In this document: positions 53,946 through 62,761 of the stretch, in pieces
Position numbering within the stretch: the first letter of the stretch is position 1
Layout: every line of letters begins with the position of its first letter
NCBI GenBank assembly: GCA_017960905.1
Contig: JAGCYH010000045.1
Location: 1-64,000 of the forward strand
Direction: 5' to 3'
DNA length: 64,000 bases
DNA from: Bacteroidales bacterium
Lineage (GTDB): Bacteria > Bacteroidota > Bacteroidia > Bacteroidales > Marinilabiliaceae
Translations under genes and position numbers: made by a program
Notes under the pieces: model-generated
What the model saw: the letters and a program-made list of their open reading frames with translations, nothing else
Database searches by the model: none
Told to the model about the DNA's origin: nothing

Positions 53946-53953
53946 TATATTTG
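53946..53953 (+). promoter_or_regulatory. -7 box (TATATTTG) of the siaBC operon
   Basis: TATATTTG, 24 bases before the ATG at 53978. Confidence 0.6.
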
Positions 53954-53977
53954 CACGGCATAGAAAAGATTACAAAC

Positions 53978-54532
53978 ATGAAGTTTGAAATTAACGATTG
54001 GATTAACACTAAGAAGAAAGGCGACATCATTGTGGAGCACATCGGCGAGTTCTCCACAGAGCTCATCGACTCGATTCTTCCCAACATGGAGAAAGAGCTT
54101 AACGAAAAGATTGAGCTCGACAGTGTGAGGAAAAAGGTTTTCCACATTTTCATCGAATGCATCCAGAATCTTCACCATCACATAGAGCCGATCAATAAAA
54201 TTGGCGACCTCTACGGCACGGCACGCCTCGGCGCGATATTTCTCGTCATCGATGGTTCTTTCTGCCGCATAACTACCGGTAATTTCATAAAAAAAGAGAT
54301 TATCGACAACCTCAAAAACCGAATTGACACACTCAATTCGATGACCGACAACGAGATAAAAATGCTCTACCGCGACACCATCAACAACAAAACATTCTCT
54401 GAGAAAGGCGGCGCCGGCATCGGAATGATTGACATGGCACGCAAGACGGGCAACAAACTCTGCTACGAGTTCTTTGATGTCGGCGAAGACGACGACCTCG
54501 CATTCTTCTCTTTCGACGTATGCATAAGCTGA
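53978..54532 (+). CDS. siaB: SiaB family protein kinase
   Basis: A 184-residue protein of the SiaB / DUF6272 family. In Pseudomonas SiaB is an atypical kinase that phosphorylates SiaC and so controls a diguanylate cyclase. I start at the ATG at 53978 (MKFEINDWINTKKKGDIIVEH), since a start at 53951 would lie in the promoter. HATPase-like residues are present: FIECIQNLHHHI near 55-66 (N-box) and SEKGGAGIGMIDMARKTG near 146-163 (G-box). SiaC follows 40 bases downstream; no SiaA phosphatase or SiaD cyclase is nearby. Confidence 0.85.
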   Translation: MKFEINDWINTKKKGDIIVEHIGEFSTELIDSILPNMEKELNEKIELDSVRKKVFHIFIECIQNLHHHIEPINKIGDLYGTARLGAIFLVIDGSFCRITTGNFIKKEIIDNLKNRIDTLNSMTDNEIKMLYRDTINNKTFSEKGGAGIGMIDMARKTGNKLCYEFFDVGEDDDLAFFSFDVCIS

Positions 54533-54572
54533 ATAATTTAATTAATTGATAAATAATAATATACATTAAAAT

Positions 54573-54956
54573 ATGGAAACGATCACTATCGAAGAAAGTT
54601 CAAAAACGCCCTACATTTTCATGGACCCGGAAAAAGGGCAGATTGAAATCAAGGGACGCTCTATCCCTGAAAACTCAATCGAATTCTACAAACCACTCAT
54701 CGAATGGATTTCTGAATATAGCGAGCAGGAAATGAAAACTACTCAGGTAAAAATACAACTTGAATATTTTAACACAAGTAGTTCGAAATGTATTCTCGAC
54801 ATATTCAAACGCCTCGAAATCATGTACAGAAAAGGCTGGACTATCGAGATTTTCTGGTACTACGACGAAGACGACGAAGATATGTACGAATCGGGCGAAG
54901 ACTATCAGTCGATACTCACCTGCCCTATTTCGCTCGTTGAGATAAAAACAATCTAA
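54573..54956 (+). CDS. siaC: SiaC family regulatory phosphoprotein (DUF1987)
   Basis: A 127-residue DUF1987 protein, the phosphorylation target in the Sia switch. The STAS-like segment KIQLEYFNTSSSKCILDIFK (near 62-81) contains the Thr (NTSSS) that matches the phosphorylated Thr in Pseudomonas SiaC. Start: METITIEESSKTPYIFMDPEKGQIEIKGRSIPENS, typical of the family. It forms an operon with siaB; the output partner must be encoded elsewhere. Confidence 0.88.
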   Translation: METITIEESSKTPYIFMDPEKGQIEIKGRSIPENSIEFYKPLIEWISEYSEQEMKTTQVKIQLEYFNTSSSKCILDIFKRLEIMYRKGWTIEIFWYYDEDDEDMYESGEDYQSILTCPISLVEIKTI

Positions 54957-55047
54957 GGCCGACAGAAAACGCCTAATCGACAATGACTCAGAATATTGCG
55001 CGTCTCATTCTCGATAAAGACTATCATGGCCGACTGTAAAAATACAC

Positions 55048-55087
55048 AAACCGCATCTGCGCATTTTTGCGCAGATGCGGTTTTTTA
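55048..55087 (+). terminator. Terminator of the siaBC operon
   Basis: AACCGCATCTGCGCA pairs with TGCGCAGATGCGGTT (loop TTTT), followed by six Ts. Confidence 0.88.
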
Positions 55088-55128
55088 TTTGTAATAACGG
55101 TGCAAAAACCTTTTCTTTGTACCAATAA

Positions 55129-55704
55129 ATGACGACAAAGATGAACATAGAGAAAAACAGCTTCGTAAGTCTGACATACGAATTGCGCACCACAGGCGCC
55201 GACGGCGAGCTCGTCGAAAAAGTCGACACAGCCACACCGCTGCAGTTCGTTTTCGGAAGCGGGCGCATGCTCGAAGCCTTCGAGCAGAACATTGAAGGCC
55301 TCACCGCAGGCAACGACTTTAAATTCAAAATCAACTGCAAAGACGCCTATGGTGAAGTGGAGAAAGAAGCCATAGTGGATTTGCCCAAAAACATATTCAT
55401 CGTCAATGGCGAACTGCGCTCCGACCTGCTCGTGGTGGGCAAGCACGTGCCCATGATGGGCGACAACGGCCAGCACATGATGGGCATAGTGCTCAACGTG
55501 GGCGACAACAGCGTTACCATGGACTTCAATCACCCGCTTGCGGGTGAAGACCTGTACTTCAGCGGCACCATACTCGAAGTGCGCGAAGCGACAGCCGACG
55601 AGCTCATAGGCCCGTCGTGTGGCGGCGGTTGCGGAGGCTGTGGCGGTGGTTGCGGCGAAGGTGGCGGCTGCGGCGACGGCGGTTGCTGCGGTGGTTGCAA
55701 CTGA
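55129..55704 (+). CDS. FKBP-type peptidyl-prolyl isomerase, SlyD type, with Cys/Gly metal-binding tail
   Basis: A 191-residue SlyD-like prolyl isomerase and metallochaperone (187 if started at the ATG at 55141). FKBP domain about 1-70 and 130-160 with GSGRMLEAFEQNIEGLTAG near 43-61 and MDFNHPLAGEDLYFSGTILEV near 130-150; the insert-in-flap domain (YGEVEKEAIVDLPKNIF) between them supplies chaperone activity. The last 30 residues are Gly with eight Cys (PSCGGGCGGCGGGCGEGG, then CGDGGCCGGCN) in place of the His-rich tail of E. coli SlyD, suggesting nickel, zinc or copper binding. Lies alone between the siaBC terminator and aroC. Confidence 0.88.
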   Translation: MTTKMNIEKNSFVSLTYELRTTGADGELVEKVDTATPLQFVFGSGRMLEAFEQNIEGLTAGNDFKFKINCKDAYGEVEKEAIVDLPKNIFIVNGELRSDLLVVGKHVPMMGDNGQHMMGIVLNVGDNSVTMDFNHPLAGEDLYFSGTILEVREATADELIGPSCGGGCGGCGGGCGEGGGCGDGGCCGGCN

Positions 55705-55755
55705 TAGTTTTGATTAATAGAGAAACAACATCATATAACCTAAACATCTGATACT

Positions 55756-56832
55756 TTGGCAAATACATTTGGCAATATGTTTCGCCTCACAACGTTCGGC
55801 GAATCGCACGGAATAGCAGTCGGCGGCATTGTCGACGGAATGCCTTCGGGCATCGGCATCGACACCGACTTCATACAGTCGGAGCTCAACCGACGCCGCC
55901 CGGGACAATCGAAAATAACCACACCGCGCGACGAGAAAGACCTTGTGCGGATTCTGAGCGGCACATTCAACGGCGTGTCGACCGGCACGCCGATAGCCTT
56001 CGAAGTGGAGAATACCAACCAACACTCGGGCGACTACGAGAACATAGCCAAAGTATTCCGTCCGTCGCATGCCGACTACACATATCAGATGAAATACGGC
56101 ATACGCGACTATCGCGGCGGCGGACGCAGTTCGGCGCGCGAAACGATAGCGCGTGTGGTTGGCGGAGCTATAGCCAAACTTATGCTTCGCAAATACAACA
56201 TAAACATCACAGCCTACACTTCACAAATCGGCAGCATAGCTGCCGATAAGTCATACAACGAGCTGGACCTCAGCGCAATAGAGAGCAACATTGTCCGCTG
56301 CCCCGACGAACCGACTGCACAACGCATGATAGCCGAAATAGACGCCGCCCGTAAGGACGGCGATTCGATAGGCGGCATAATAACTTGTGTGATAAAAGGT
56401 GCGCCCGTCGGCTTGGGCGAGCCTTGCTTCGACAAGCTGCAGGCTCTGCTTGCCCACGCCATGCTTAGCATTGGCGCAGCCAAAGGTTTCGAATACGGCT
56501 CGGGCTTCGCTGGCGTAAGCCTGCGAGGTTCGGCGCACAACGACGAGTTCTATATCACTGATAATAAGACCGTTCGCACACGCTCGAACAACAGCGGTGG
56601 CATTCAGGGCGGCATATCAAACGGCGAAGACATTTACTTCAGAGTGGCCTTTAAGCCTACGGCTACCATTTTGCAAAAGCAAAAGACCGTAAACACTGAT
56701 TTAGAGGAAGTTGAAGCTACGGTGAGCGGTCGGCACGACCCGTGCGTCGTGCCGCGCGCAGTACCCATCGTCGAAGCGATGGCGGCTATGGTCATAGCCG
56801 ACGCAATACTGATGGAAAAGGCTTTAAAATAG
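55756..56832 (+). CDS. aroC: Chorismate synthase
   Basis: A 358-residue FMN-dependent enzyme making chorismate from EPSP, the last shared step of aromatic amino-acid synthesis. The start is a TTG at 55756 (read as Met) because [19 protein letters not shown] is the conserved N-terminus and no ATG lies before it. Further marks: [17 protein letters not shown] near 36-52, [18 protein letters not shown] near 118-135, [17 protein letters not shown] near 278-294, and [17 protein letters not shown] near 322-338. Its 3' end overlaps that of the convergent HAD gene by 9 bases. Confidence 0.96.
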   Translation: MANTFGNMFRLTTFGESHGIAVGGIVDGMPSGIGIDTDFIQSELNRRRPGQSKITTPRDEKDLVRILSGTFNGVSTGTPIAFEVENTNQHSGDYENIAKVFRPSHADYTYQMKYGIRDYRGGGRSSARETIARVVGGAIAKLMLRKYNINITAYTSQIGSIAADKSYNELDLSAIESNIVRCPDEPTAQRMIAEIDAARKDGDSIGGIITCVIKGAPVGLGEPCFDKLQALLAHAMLSIGAAKGFEYGSGFAGVSLRGSAHNDEFYITDNKTVRTRSNNSGGIQGGISNGEDIYFRVAFKPTATILQKQKTVNTDLEEVEATVSGRHDPCVVPRAVPIVEAMAAMVIADAILMEKALK

Positions 56833-57510
56833 CATTTGCAAATCACGCAGCGACGTGATTTGCTCCACGTCGGCGTCAATCGGATTGTTGTCAGGATTGT
56901 AGAGAATGGCGCGAATGCCCAACGACACTGCACCCTGAATATCCGACTCCATACTGTCGCCTACAACGACGCATTCGCTTGCGTTGGTATCCAACGATTT
57001 GAACACGGCATCGAAAAACTCAGGCGTAGGTTTCTTTGCGCCAATTTCTTCTGAAATGAAAACTCCCGTCATAAAGTGCGACAGGCCGCAATTATTTATT
57101 TTTCTATACTGAGCCTCAACGAAACCGTTTGTAATAATGCTGATTTTGTAAGGCCGACGGTACAGATAGCGCAGAGTGGCGAGCGCGTAAGGCATAAGCC
57201 TCTTCTGTTCCGACGTCGTACGCAGATAGAAATCGGCCATTTGCCGCGCGAGGGCGTAATTGTCGACTCCTACATCGCACAGCGAGCGATAGAAACGGCC
57301 CACACTGACACCCTCCTTATCGACTTCGTTCTTAGCGAAAAGCTGCCACAACAGAATGTTGTGGGTCTTGTAAGTCGAGAGAAACGAATCCAACGAGTGG
57401 AAGTGTTTTTTCAGACCGAACTTCATATAGAGCATGCGCAAAGCTATGAAGCTGTTGCGGTTGAAATCGAACAGAGTATGGTCAAGATCGAAAAGAATAT
57501 GTTTCACCAT
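56824..57510 (-). CDS. HAD family hydrolase, YjjG-type nucleotidase
   Basis: A 228-residue haloacid-dehalogenase-fold phosphatase resembling YjjG (5'-nucleotidase). I start at the ATG at 57510 ([17 protein letters not shown]), as residues before it belong to the upstream gene. Motif I FDLDHT (7-12), motif II Thr/Ser in IITNGF near 124, Lys in [10 protein letters not shown] near 157, and motif [10 protein letters not shown] near 187. It lies one base after the SDR stop (57512), so the two form an operon, and it converges on aroC with a 9-base overlap. Confidence 0.88.
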   Translation of the reverse strand: MVKHILFDLDHTLFDFNRNSFIALRMLYMKFGLKKHFHSLDSFLSTYKTHNILLWQLFAKNEVDKEGVSVGRFYRSLCDVGVDNYALARQMADFYLRTTSEQKRLMPYALATLRYLYRRPYKISIITNGFVEAQYRKINNCGLSHFMTGVFISEEIGAKKPTPEFFDAVFKSLDTNASECVVVGDSMESDIQGAVSLGIRAILYNPDNNPIDADVEQITSLRDLQMLF

Positions 57511-57511
57511 A

Positions 57512-58291
57512 TCACCGCAATAAGTCGCGATCGATGAAATAAGGCGACGCCTCTTGTTTGGGCGTAATGACGAGGTCGTCGATGCAAACGTGCTCAGGGC
57601 GAGTAACAATAAACTGTATGGCCGAAGCAACGTCGTCGGGCGAGAGCGGGCGAATGCCAGCATAAACCTTCTGCGCGCGGGCTATGTCGCCGCGAAAACG
57701 CACTGTGGTGAAGTCGGTATTGACAAGTCCCGGCACTATCGACGAGACTCTGATGCCATATTTGAGCAAGTCGATGCGCATGGCTTTTGTGATAGCGTCA
57801 ACTGCCTGTTTTGTAGCGCAATAGACGTTACCGCCATAAGCTATGTTGCGTCCTTCGATGCTCGAGATGTTGATTATCTGACCGCAGCCGTTCTGCTTCA
57901 TGGTCTGTGCCACGAGCTGCGAAATATATAGTGTTCCTTTGATGTTGGTGTCAATCATCTGGTCCCATTCGTTGTCGTCGGCCTCTTCGAAACTGTCTTC
58001 GCCGAGAGCTATGCCGGCGTTGTTGACAAGCACCAGAAGGTGCTTTTTCCACGAGTCGGGCAGTATGTCGTATGAGTCAAACACATCGTGTTTGTCGCGA
58101 ATATCGAAATTCAGGATGTAAGATTCGACACCTGAGGTTTTTTCGAGTTCGTTGCATAAGTCCTGCAACAGAGGCAGGCGCCGACCAGTGATGGCGACAT
58201 TATAACCCAAGCGGGCGAGCATCAGAGCCGTGGCTCTGCCTATTCCCGAGGTTGCGCCGGTAACCAATGCGGTTTTTACTACAGCTGGCAT
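57512..58291 (-). CDS. SDR family NAD(P)-dependent oxidoreductase (YdfG-like)
   Basis: A 259-residue classical short-chain dehydrogenase similar to YdfG/serine 3-dehydrogenase. Cofactor motif GATSGIGRATALML near 12-25, VNNAGIALGEDSF near 89-101 (NNAG), catalytic Ser in INISSIEGRN near 145, and YCATKQAV with Tyr and Lys near 158-162. The Arg residues after strand 2 (ITGRRLPLLQDL) suggest NADP. The natural substrate is unknown. First gene of a two-gene operon with the HAD phosphatase; promoter at 58323. Confidence 0.92.
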   Translation of the reverse strand: MPAVVKTALVTGATSGIGRATALMLARLGYNVAITGRRLPLLQDLCNELEKTSGVESYILNFDIRDKHDVFDSYDILPDSWKKHLLVLVNNAGIALGEDSFEEADDNEWDQMIDTNIKGTLYISQLVAQTMKQNGCGQIINISSIEGRNIAYGGNVYCATKQAVDAITKAMRIDLLKYGIRVSSIVPGLVNTDFTTVRFRGDIARAQKVYAGIRPLSPDDVASAIQFIVTRPEHVCIDDLVITPKQEASPYFIDRDLLR

Positions 58292-58322
58292 AAGTTTTAT
58301 AGATGGTTTTGTTAATACGGTG

Positions 58323-58330
58323 CAAAAATA
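58323..58330 (-). promoter_or_regulatory. -7 box (TATTTTTG) of the SDR-HAD operon
   Basis: CAAAAATA on the plus strand, TATTTTTG on the minus strand, 31 bases before the start codon. Confidence 0.6.
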
Positions 58331-58496
58331 ATATTTTTTGTGCGCGAAAAAAACAGCTTTTTCTTAAATATTGGCTTGTTTTGTTTTTTTAACTAATTTT
58401 CCGACATACAAACATTTAACCCGAAATAACTGCCGGTTTATTTAAACTTTTTGCGTTAAAATCGAAGAAAACGCACCGTCGAACAAAGCAAAACAC

Positions 58497-58504
58497 TATA
58501 TTTG
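58497..58504 (+). promoter_or_regulatory. -7 box (TATATTTG) of the secreted esterase gene
   Basis: TATATTTG, 24 bases before the ATG at 58529; this is why the longer frame from 58502 is not used. Confidence 0.6.
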
Positions 58505-58528
58505 TCCTTCGAATTAAAAAACAACAAC

Positions 58529-59479
58529 ATGAGAAACAAAATATTTTTATTCTCCGCTTTGTTGCTCGGCATGGCGAGCAACAGCTTCGGGCAAATGCCC
58601 TCTTTTGGTCCAGTTAGCGAACCGAAACAAATAATCAAATTGTGGGAAGGCAAGGTTCCCGGCGCCATCGAAAACGCCGAAGTTCAAGAAGAGAACATCG
58701 GCAGCAGATCATTTTTTGTGCGCACAGTGGTCAATCCGTCACTGGCCTACTACCCTGCCGAGAAAAACGAAACCGGCACAGCCGTTGTCGTATGTCCGGG
58801 CGGCGGATACGCCGGCCTAACTTATCTTTTCGAAGGAATGATGACAGCCGACTGGCTCAACTCGATTGGCATTTCGGCCTTTGTTCTGCGCTACCGACTG
58901 CCCAACGACAAGATAATGCAGGACCGCAAAGTTGCTCCGCTGCAAGACGTGCAGCAAGCCATTCGTTATGTGCGTGCCAATGCCGAAAAATTCGGCATTA
59001 ACCCCGACCACATTGGCGTTATGGGTTTCTCGGCTGGCGGACACCTTGCTGCTACTGCTTCCACTCTCTTCAATGAGATAGTTTACAAGCCCGAGCTCAA
59101 CGTAAGTGCGCGCCCCGACTTCTCGGTGCTCGTATATCCGGTGATAACAATGGACCCGACGTACACTCACTCAGGTTCGCGCGAAGCGCTCATCGGTCTT
59201 GACGCCGATCAAGCCACAACCGACCTCTTCTCTGCCGAGAAACAGGTTACACCCGAAACGCCGCCAGCATTCATCACTCATGCACTCGACGACAAATTGG
59301 TGCCGTTCATCAATAGTATCAACTACGGCTGCGCACTGCGCGAGAAAGGCGTTCAGTGCGAAATGCACCTCTATGCTCATGGCGACCATGGCCTGCAAAC
59401 CAAAGCGCCTACCGACACTCAGAGCTTCTGGCACGATGCCTGCGAAAAATGGCTCAGAATGAACGGTTGGCTCAAATAA
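58529..59479 (+). CDS. Secreted alpha/beta hydrolase, acetylxylan-esterase-like
   Basis: A 316-residue secreted esterase of the BD-FAE / Axe-like type. Signal peptide 1-21 (SFG-Q). Oxyanion motif CPGGGYAGLTYLFEG near 89 (HGGG-like PGGGY), nucleophile Ser in VMGFSAGGHLAAT near 172, catalytic Asp in THALDDKLVPF near 257, and His in YAHGDHGLQ near 289. Such enzymes remove acetyl groups from plant xylans in gut and rumen Bacteroidales; the exact substrate is not readable. Single gene with its own promoter and a strong bidirectional terminator. Confidence 0.88.
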   Translation: MRNKIFLFSALLLGMASNSFGQMPSFGPVSEPKQIIKLWEGKVPGAIENAEVQEENIGSRSFFVRTVVNPSLAYYPAEKNETGTAVVVCPGGGYAGLTYLFEGMMTADWLNSIGISAFVLRYRLPNDKIMQDRKVAPLQDVQQAIRYVRANAEKFGINPDHIGVMGFSAGGHLAATASTLFNEIVYKPELNVSARPDFSVLVYPVITMDPTYTHSGSREALIGLDADQATTDLFSAEKQVTPETPPAFITHALDDKLVPFINSINYGCALREKGVQCEMHLYAHGDHGLQTKAPTDTQSFWHDACEKWLRMNGWLK

Positions 59480-59502
59480 ACAACAATCGATTGATTATCA
59501 AT

Positions 59503-59542
59503 AAAAAAAGATTCAGATGCATAAGCATCTGAATCTTTTTTT
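59503..59542. terminator. Bidirectional terminator between esterase and carboxynorspermidine synthase genes
   Basis: GATTCAGATGC / GCATCTGAATC with loop ATAA, flanked by seven As and seven Ts. Confidence 0.9.
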
Positions 59543-59561
59543 GTACTTATCATGATAAATA

Positions 59562-60755
59562 TCACAATTCCAAATCGATATCGAATTGCTCTACCCAAGG
59601 CAGACCCTGCTCGCCAAGGCGTGCGAGGAACGGATCCGGATCAAAATCCTCAACATTCCACACACCGGGTTTCTTCCAGATGCCCTTCATGAACATCTCG
59701 GCACCGAGAGCCGCCGGCACGCCCGTTGTGTACGACACGGCCTGCATTCCGGTCTCTTTGTATGCTTCCTGATGGCTGCAGTTGTTGTAGATGTAATATG
59801 TGCGTTCTTTGCCGTCTTTGATGCCGCGTATGCGGCATCCAATCGACGTTTCGCCTTCGTAGTTGGCACCCAAATCCTGCGGATTCGGCAGCACTGCCTT
59901 GAGGAACTGAAGCGGCACAATTTTCACGCCGTTGTAATCGACCTCATCGATACGAGCCATGCCAATATCCTGAATAACACGCAGATGCGTAAGATATTCC
60001 TGACCGAAAGTCATCCAGAAACGAGCCTGTTTGATGGTCGGGAAATTCTTCACGAGCGACTCAAGCTCCTCATGGTACATCAGATAGCTGTCGCGCGGAC
60101 CGATGTTGGGGTAAGTGAGCGCCTTATGTATCTCGAGCGCGCCAGTCTGAATCCATTTGCCGTCTTTGTAGTAACGGCCTTTCTGTGTTATCTCGCGTAT
60201 GTTTATTTCGGGGTTGAAATTGGTGGCAAACGCCTTGTGGTGGTTGCCGGCATTGCAATCGACGATATCGAGGTAGTGAATCTCGTCGAAATGGTGTTTT
60301 GCGGCGTACGCCGTAAAAACACCCGACACGCCCGGATCGAAGCCGCAGCCGAGTATTGCCGTCAGACCGGCTTTCTCAAAGTGCTCTTTATAAGCCCATT
60401 GCCAGCTGTATTCAAAATGCGCCACATCTTTAGGCTCGTAGTTGGCCGTGTCGAGGTACGACACGCCCGTAGCCAGACAGGCATCCATGATTGTCAGGTC
60501 CTGATACGGCAAGGCCACATTGACCACCAAATCGGGTTTCACCTTGTTAATCAGAGCAATAAGTTCGTCGACATTGTCGGCATCGACTTGAGCAGTCTGT
60601 ATGCGGCCTCCGCCAATGGCGGCGGCCACTGCGTCGCACTTAGCTTTGGTGCGGCTTGCAAGCGTGATTTCCGAAAATATCTCGGGCAAATGCGCCATCT
60701 TATGAGCAACGACGGTGCCTACACCGCCGGCCCCTATCTGAAGTACTTTTCCCAT
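59562..60755 (-). CDS. Carboxynorspermidine synthase (saccharopine-dehydrogenase-like)
   Basis: A 397-residue NADPH-dependent enzyme of the saccharopine dehydrogenase family that joins aspartate semialdehyde and a diamine to give carboxynorspermidine or carboxyspermidine, the usual polyamine route of gut Bacteroidota. Rossmann start VLQIGAGGVGTVVAHKMAH (4-22), LDTANYEPKDVAHFEYSWQW near 101-120, GFDPGVSGVFTAYAAKH near 138-154, and DCNAGNHHKAFATNFNPEINIREI near 165-188, all typical of CANSDH. The partner decarboxylase (NspC) is not in this window. Single gene on the minus strand. Confidence 0.92.
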   Translation of the reverse strand: MGKVLQIGAGGVGTVVAHKMAHLPEIFSEITLASRTKAKCDAVAAAIGGGRIQTAQVDADNVDELIALINKVKPDLVVNVALPYQDLTIMDACLATGVSYLDTANYEPKDVAHFEYSWQWAYKEHFEKAGLTAILGCGFDPGVSGVFTAYAAKHHFDEIHYLDIVDCNAGNHHKAFATNFNPEINIREITQKGRYYKDGKWIQTGALEIHKALTYPNIGPRDSYLMYHEELESLVKNFPTIKQARFWMTFGQEYLTHLRVIQDIGMARIDEVDYNGVKIVPLQFLKAVLPNPQDLGANYEGETSIGCRIRGIKDGKERTYYIYNNCSHQEAYKETGMQAVSYTTGVPAALGAEMFMKGIWKKPGVWNVEDFDPDPFLARLGEQGLPWVEQFDIDLEL

Positions 60756-60839
60756 TTCTCTATTTCGTTTTCAAAATTGTAGCGCAAAACAAGCAAAAAA
60801 AATCCAATTCGCAGAATATTTCGCACATAATTTTTTACC

Positions 60840-60847
60840 TACTTTTG
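60840..60847 (+). promoter_or_regulatory. -7 box (TACTTTTG) of the nitrilase-family gene
   Basis: TACTTTTG, 20 bases before the ATG at 60868. Confidence 0.6.
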
Positions 60848-60867
60848 CACATCAATCTTTCGATGAT

Positions 60868-61629
60868 ATGAAAATACAAATAGTACAGCACGACATTGAC
60901 CAGAGCGATTTGCGGAAGAATCTCGCCGGCATTTCGGCTCTGCTTACCGACGGTGCCGACCTGATTGTCTTGTCCGAAATGTTCAACTGCGGTTTTACAG
61001 CCGACGCTGTAAAACACACAGGCGCCGACCAGCAGCTCACCATCGACTGGATGCGGCAAGAGGCCGAACGACATAACTGCCTCATTTGCGGCAGTTTGGC
61101 TTACGCCGAAAACGGCACGACATACAACCGCCTTTGCGTCGCTGATGCCAACGGCATCAGAGCGCACTACGACAAACGGCACCTCTTTTCGATGGGCGGC
61201 GTGGAAAGCACCGATCAGTACGCCGCCGGCGCGAACCGCACCGTCGTTGAGGTCGGTGGTATGCGTTGCCTGCTGCAGATATGCTACGACCTACGTTTTC
61301 CGGTCTGGTCGCGCTACCGAAACGACTACGACACAATCATTTACGTTGCCAACTGGCCTGCTTCGCGCACCGATGTATGGCTCACGCTTCTCAAAGCGCG
61401 AGCCATCGAGAACCAATGCTACACCGTGGGCGTCAACCGCATCGGCACCGACGGCAACATTGACTACTCGGGCAAATCGATAATCTTTGGTCCGCGTGGC
61501 GAAATAATAGCGCAAACTACTGATAATGAGCAGCAATCGATGATTGTCGAACTGCCATTGGAACCACTTTTGCATTTTCGCAAGCGGTTCAGAGTGCTTG
61601 CCGACGCCGACAATTTTACCATTCTTTAG
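60868..61629 (+). CDS. Nitrilase-family amidohydrolase (omega-amidase/YafV-like)
   Basis: A 253-residue cytoplasmic C-N hydrolase. It resembles YafV/NIT2 omega-amidases, which convert 2-oxoglutaramate or 2-oxosuccinamate to the 2-oxo acid. Catalytic triad: Glu in LIVLSEMFNCGF near 37, Lys in HYDKRHLF near 97, Cys in LLQICYDLRFPVWSR near 135. The phrase WPASRTDVWLTLLKARAIENQ near 166-186 is conserved in the YafV group. Single gene, starting 112 bases from the divergent carboxynorspermidine synthase gene. Confidence 0.9.
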   Translation: MKIQIVQHDIDQSDLRKNLAGISALLTDGADLIVLSEMFNCGFTADAVKHTGADQQLTIDWMRQEAERHNCLICGSLAYAENGTTYNRLCVADANGIRAHYDKRHLFSMGGVESTDQYAAGANRTVVEVGGMRCLLQICYDLRFPVWSRYRNDYDTIIYVANWPASRTDVWLTLLKARAIENQCYTVGVNRIGTDGNIDYSGKSIIFGPRGEIIAQTTDNEQQSMIVELPLEPLLHFRKRFRVLADADNFTIL

Positions 61630-61696
61630 ATTTTTACCGCCGAGTGGCGGAAAAATCTGAATATTATTTTTTAATTTAGCGGTCGCTAAATTAAAA
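61628..61696 (+). other. Two hairpins between the amidase gene and pta
   Basis: The first, 61628-61658 (ACCGCC / GGCGG with an AGATTTTT / AAAAATCT extension), begins in the amidase stop codon; T-rich DNA follows a few bases later. The second, 61669-61696 (TTAATTTAGCG / CGCTAAATTAA), is nearly perfect. They could terminate the amidase message or form a leader for pta-ackA. Confidence 0.5.
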
Positions 61697-61739
61697 GACG
61701 GTTTTACGACAGAATATTAACAAATAAAATATAAACAAA

Positions 61740-62738
61740 ATGGATTTTATAGAGACACTAAAAAGCCGCGCTTCGAAAGACAAGAAGCGGATAGTTTTGC
61801 CCGAAGGCGAAGAAGAACGCAACCTGAAAGCAGCCGACCAAGTGCTGGCTGAAGATTTTGCCAAGATAATCCTTATAGGCAATCCGACCACAATTGCCGA
61901 GAATGCCAAGAAATGGAACTTGAGCAACATTGGCAAGGCCACGATAATTGACCCGAAAAACAACCCCGACAAAGCCAAATACGCCACCATTCTCTACGAC
62001 CTGCGCAAGAACAAAGGCATGACCGAAGAGAAAGCCTCTGAAATGGCCGAAGACCCGCTCTACCTGGGCTGTCTGATGATTAAGGCCGGCGATGCCGACG
62101 GCGAAGTGTCGGGTGCCATACACGCCACGGGCGATGTGCTCCGTCCAGCTTTCCAAATTATCAAAACCAAACAAGGAATGAGCTGTGTATCAGGCGCTTT
62201 CATCATGTTCCTCAAAGACAAGAACTATGGCGAAAACGGTGTGATGGTATTTGCCGACTGCGCCGTAATGCCTACACCATCGGCTCAGGAACTCGCCGAG
62301 ATAGCTGTTGCCACAGGCAACACTACGAAAGTGCTCTGCGGTTTCGAGCCTCGCATTGCCATGCTCAGCTTCTCGACCAAAGGCAGCGCTAAGAACGAAG
62401 TTGTCGATAAGGTCATCGAGGCCACAAAACTCGCTCAGGCGAAAGCGCCCGAGCTGAAAATCGACGGCGAGCTGCAGGCCGACGCCGCTCTCGTAGAGAG
62501 CGTCGGACAGCTCAAAGCACCGGGCAGCCAGATTGCAGGCAAAGCCAACGTGCTCGTCTTCCCGAACCTCGAAGTGGGCAACATAGCTTACAAACTCGTT
62601 CAGCGACTCTCCGGCGCTGAAGCTATAGGCCCGATTCTGCAAGGCATCGCAGCGCCTATCAACGACCTCTCGCGAGGCTGCTCGGTAAGCGACATTGTAA
62701 AAATGGTGGCCATTACCGCTAATCAGGCTATTGGTTAA
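61740..62738 (+). CDS. pta: Phosphate acetyltransferase
   Basis: A 332-residue enzyme converting acetyl-CoA and phosphate to acetyl phosphate, the first half of acetate-forming ATP synthesis. It is the short form of Pta without the N-terminal regulatory domains. Marks: KKRIVLPEGEEERNLKAADQ near 15-34, YLGCLMIKAGDADGEVSGAIHATGDVLRPAF near 103-133, ADCAVMPTPSAQELAEIA near 177-194, FSTKGSAKNEVVDKV near 218-232, NVLVFPNLEVGNIAYKLVQR near 271-290. ackA follows 23 bases later in the same operon. Confidence 0.96.
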   Translation: MDFIETLKSRASKDKKRIVLPEGEEERNLKAADQVLAEDFAKIILIGNPTTIAENAKKWNLSNIGKATIIDPKNNPDKAKYATILYDLRKNKGMTEEKASEMAEDPLYLGCLMIKAGDADGEVSGAIHATGDVLRPAFQIIKTKQGMSCVSGAFIMFLKDKNYGENGVMVFADCAVMPTPSAQELAEIAVATGNTTKVLCGFEPRIAMLSFSTKGSAKNEVVDKVIEATKLAQAKAPELKIDGELQADAALVESVGQLKAPGSQIAGKANVLVFPNLEVGNIAYKLVQRLSGAEAIGPILQGIAAPINDLSRGCSVSDIVKMVAITANQAIG

Positions 62739-62761
62739 TTCTTTTGAATAAATAATTGACA

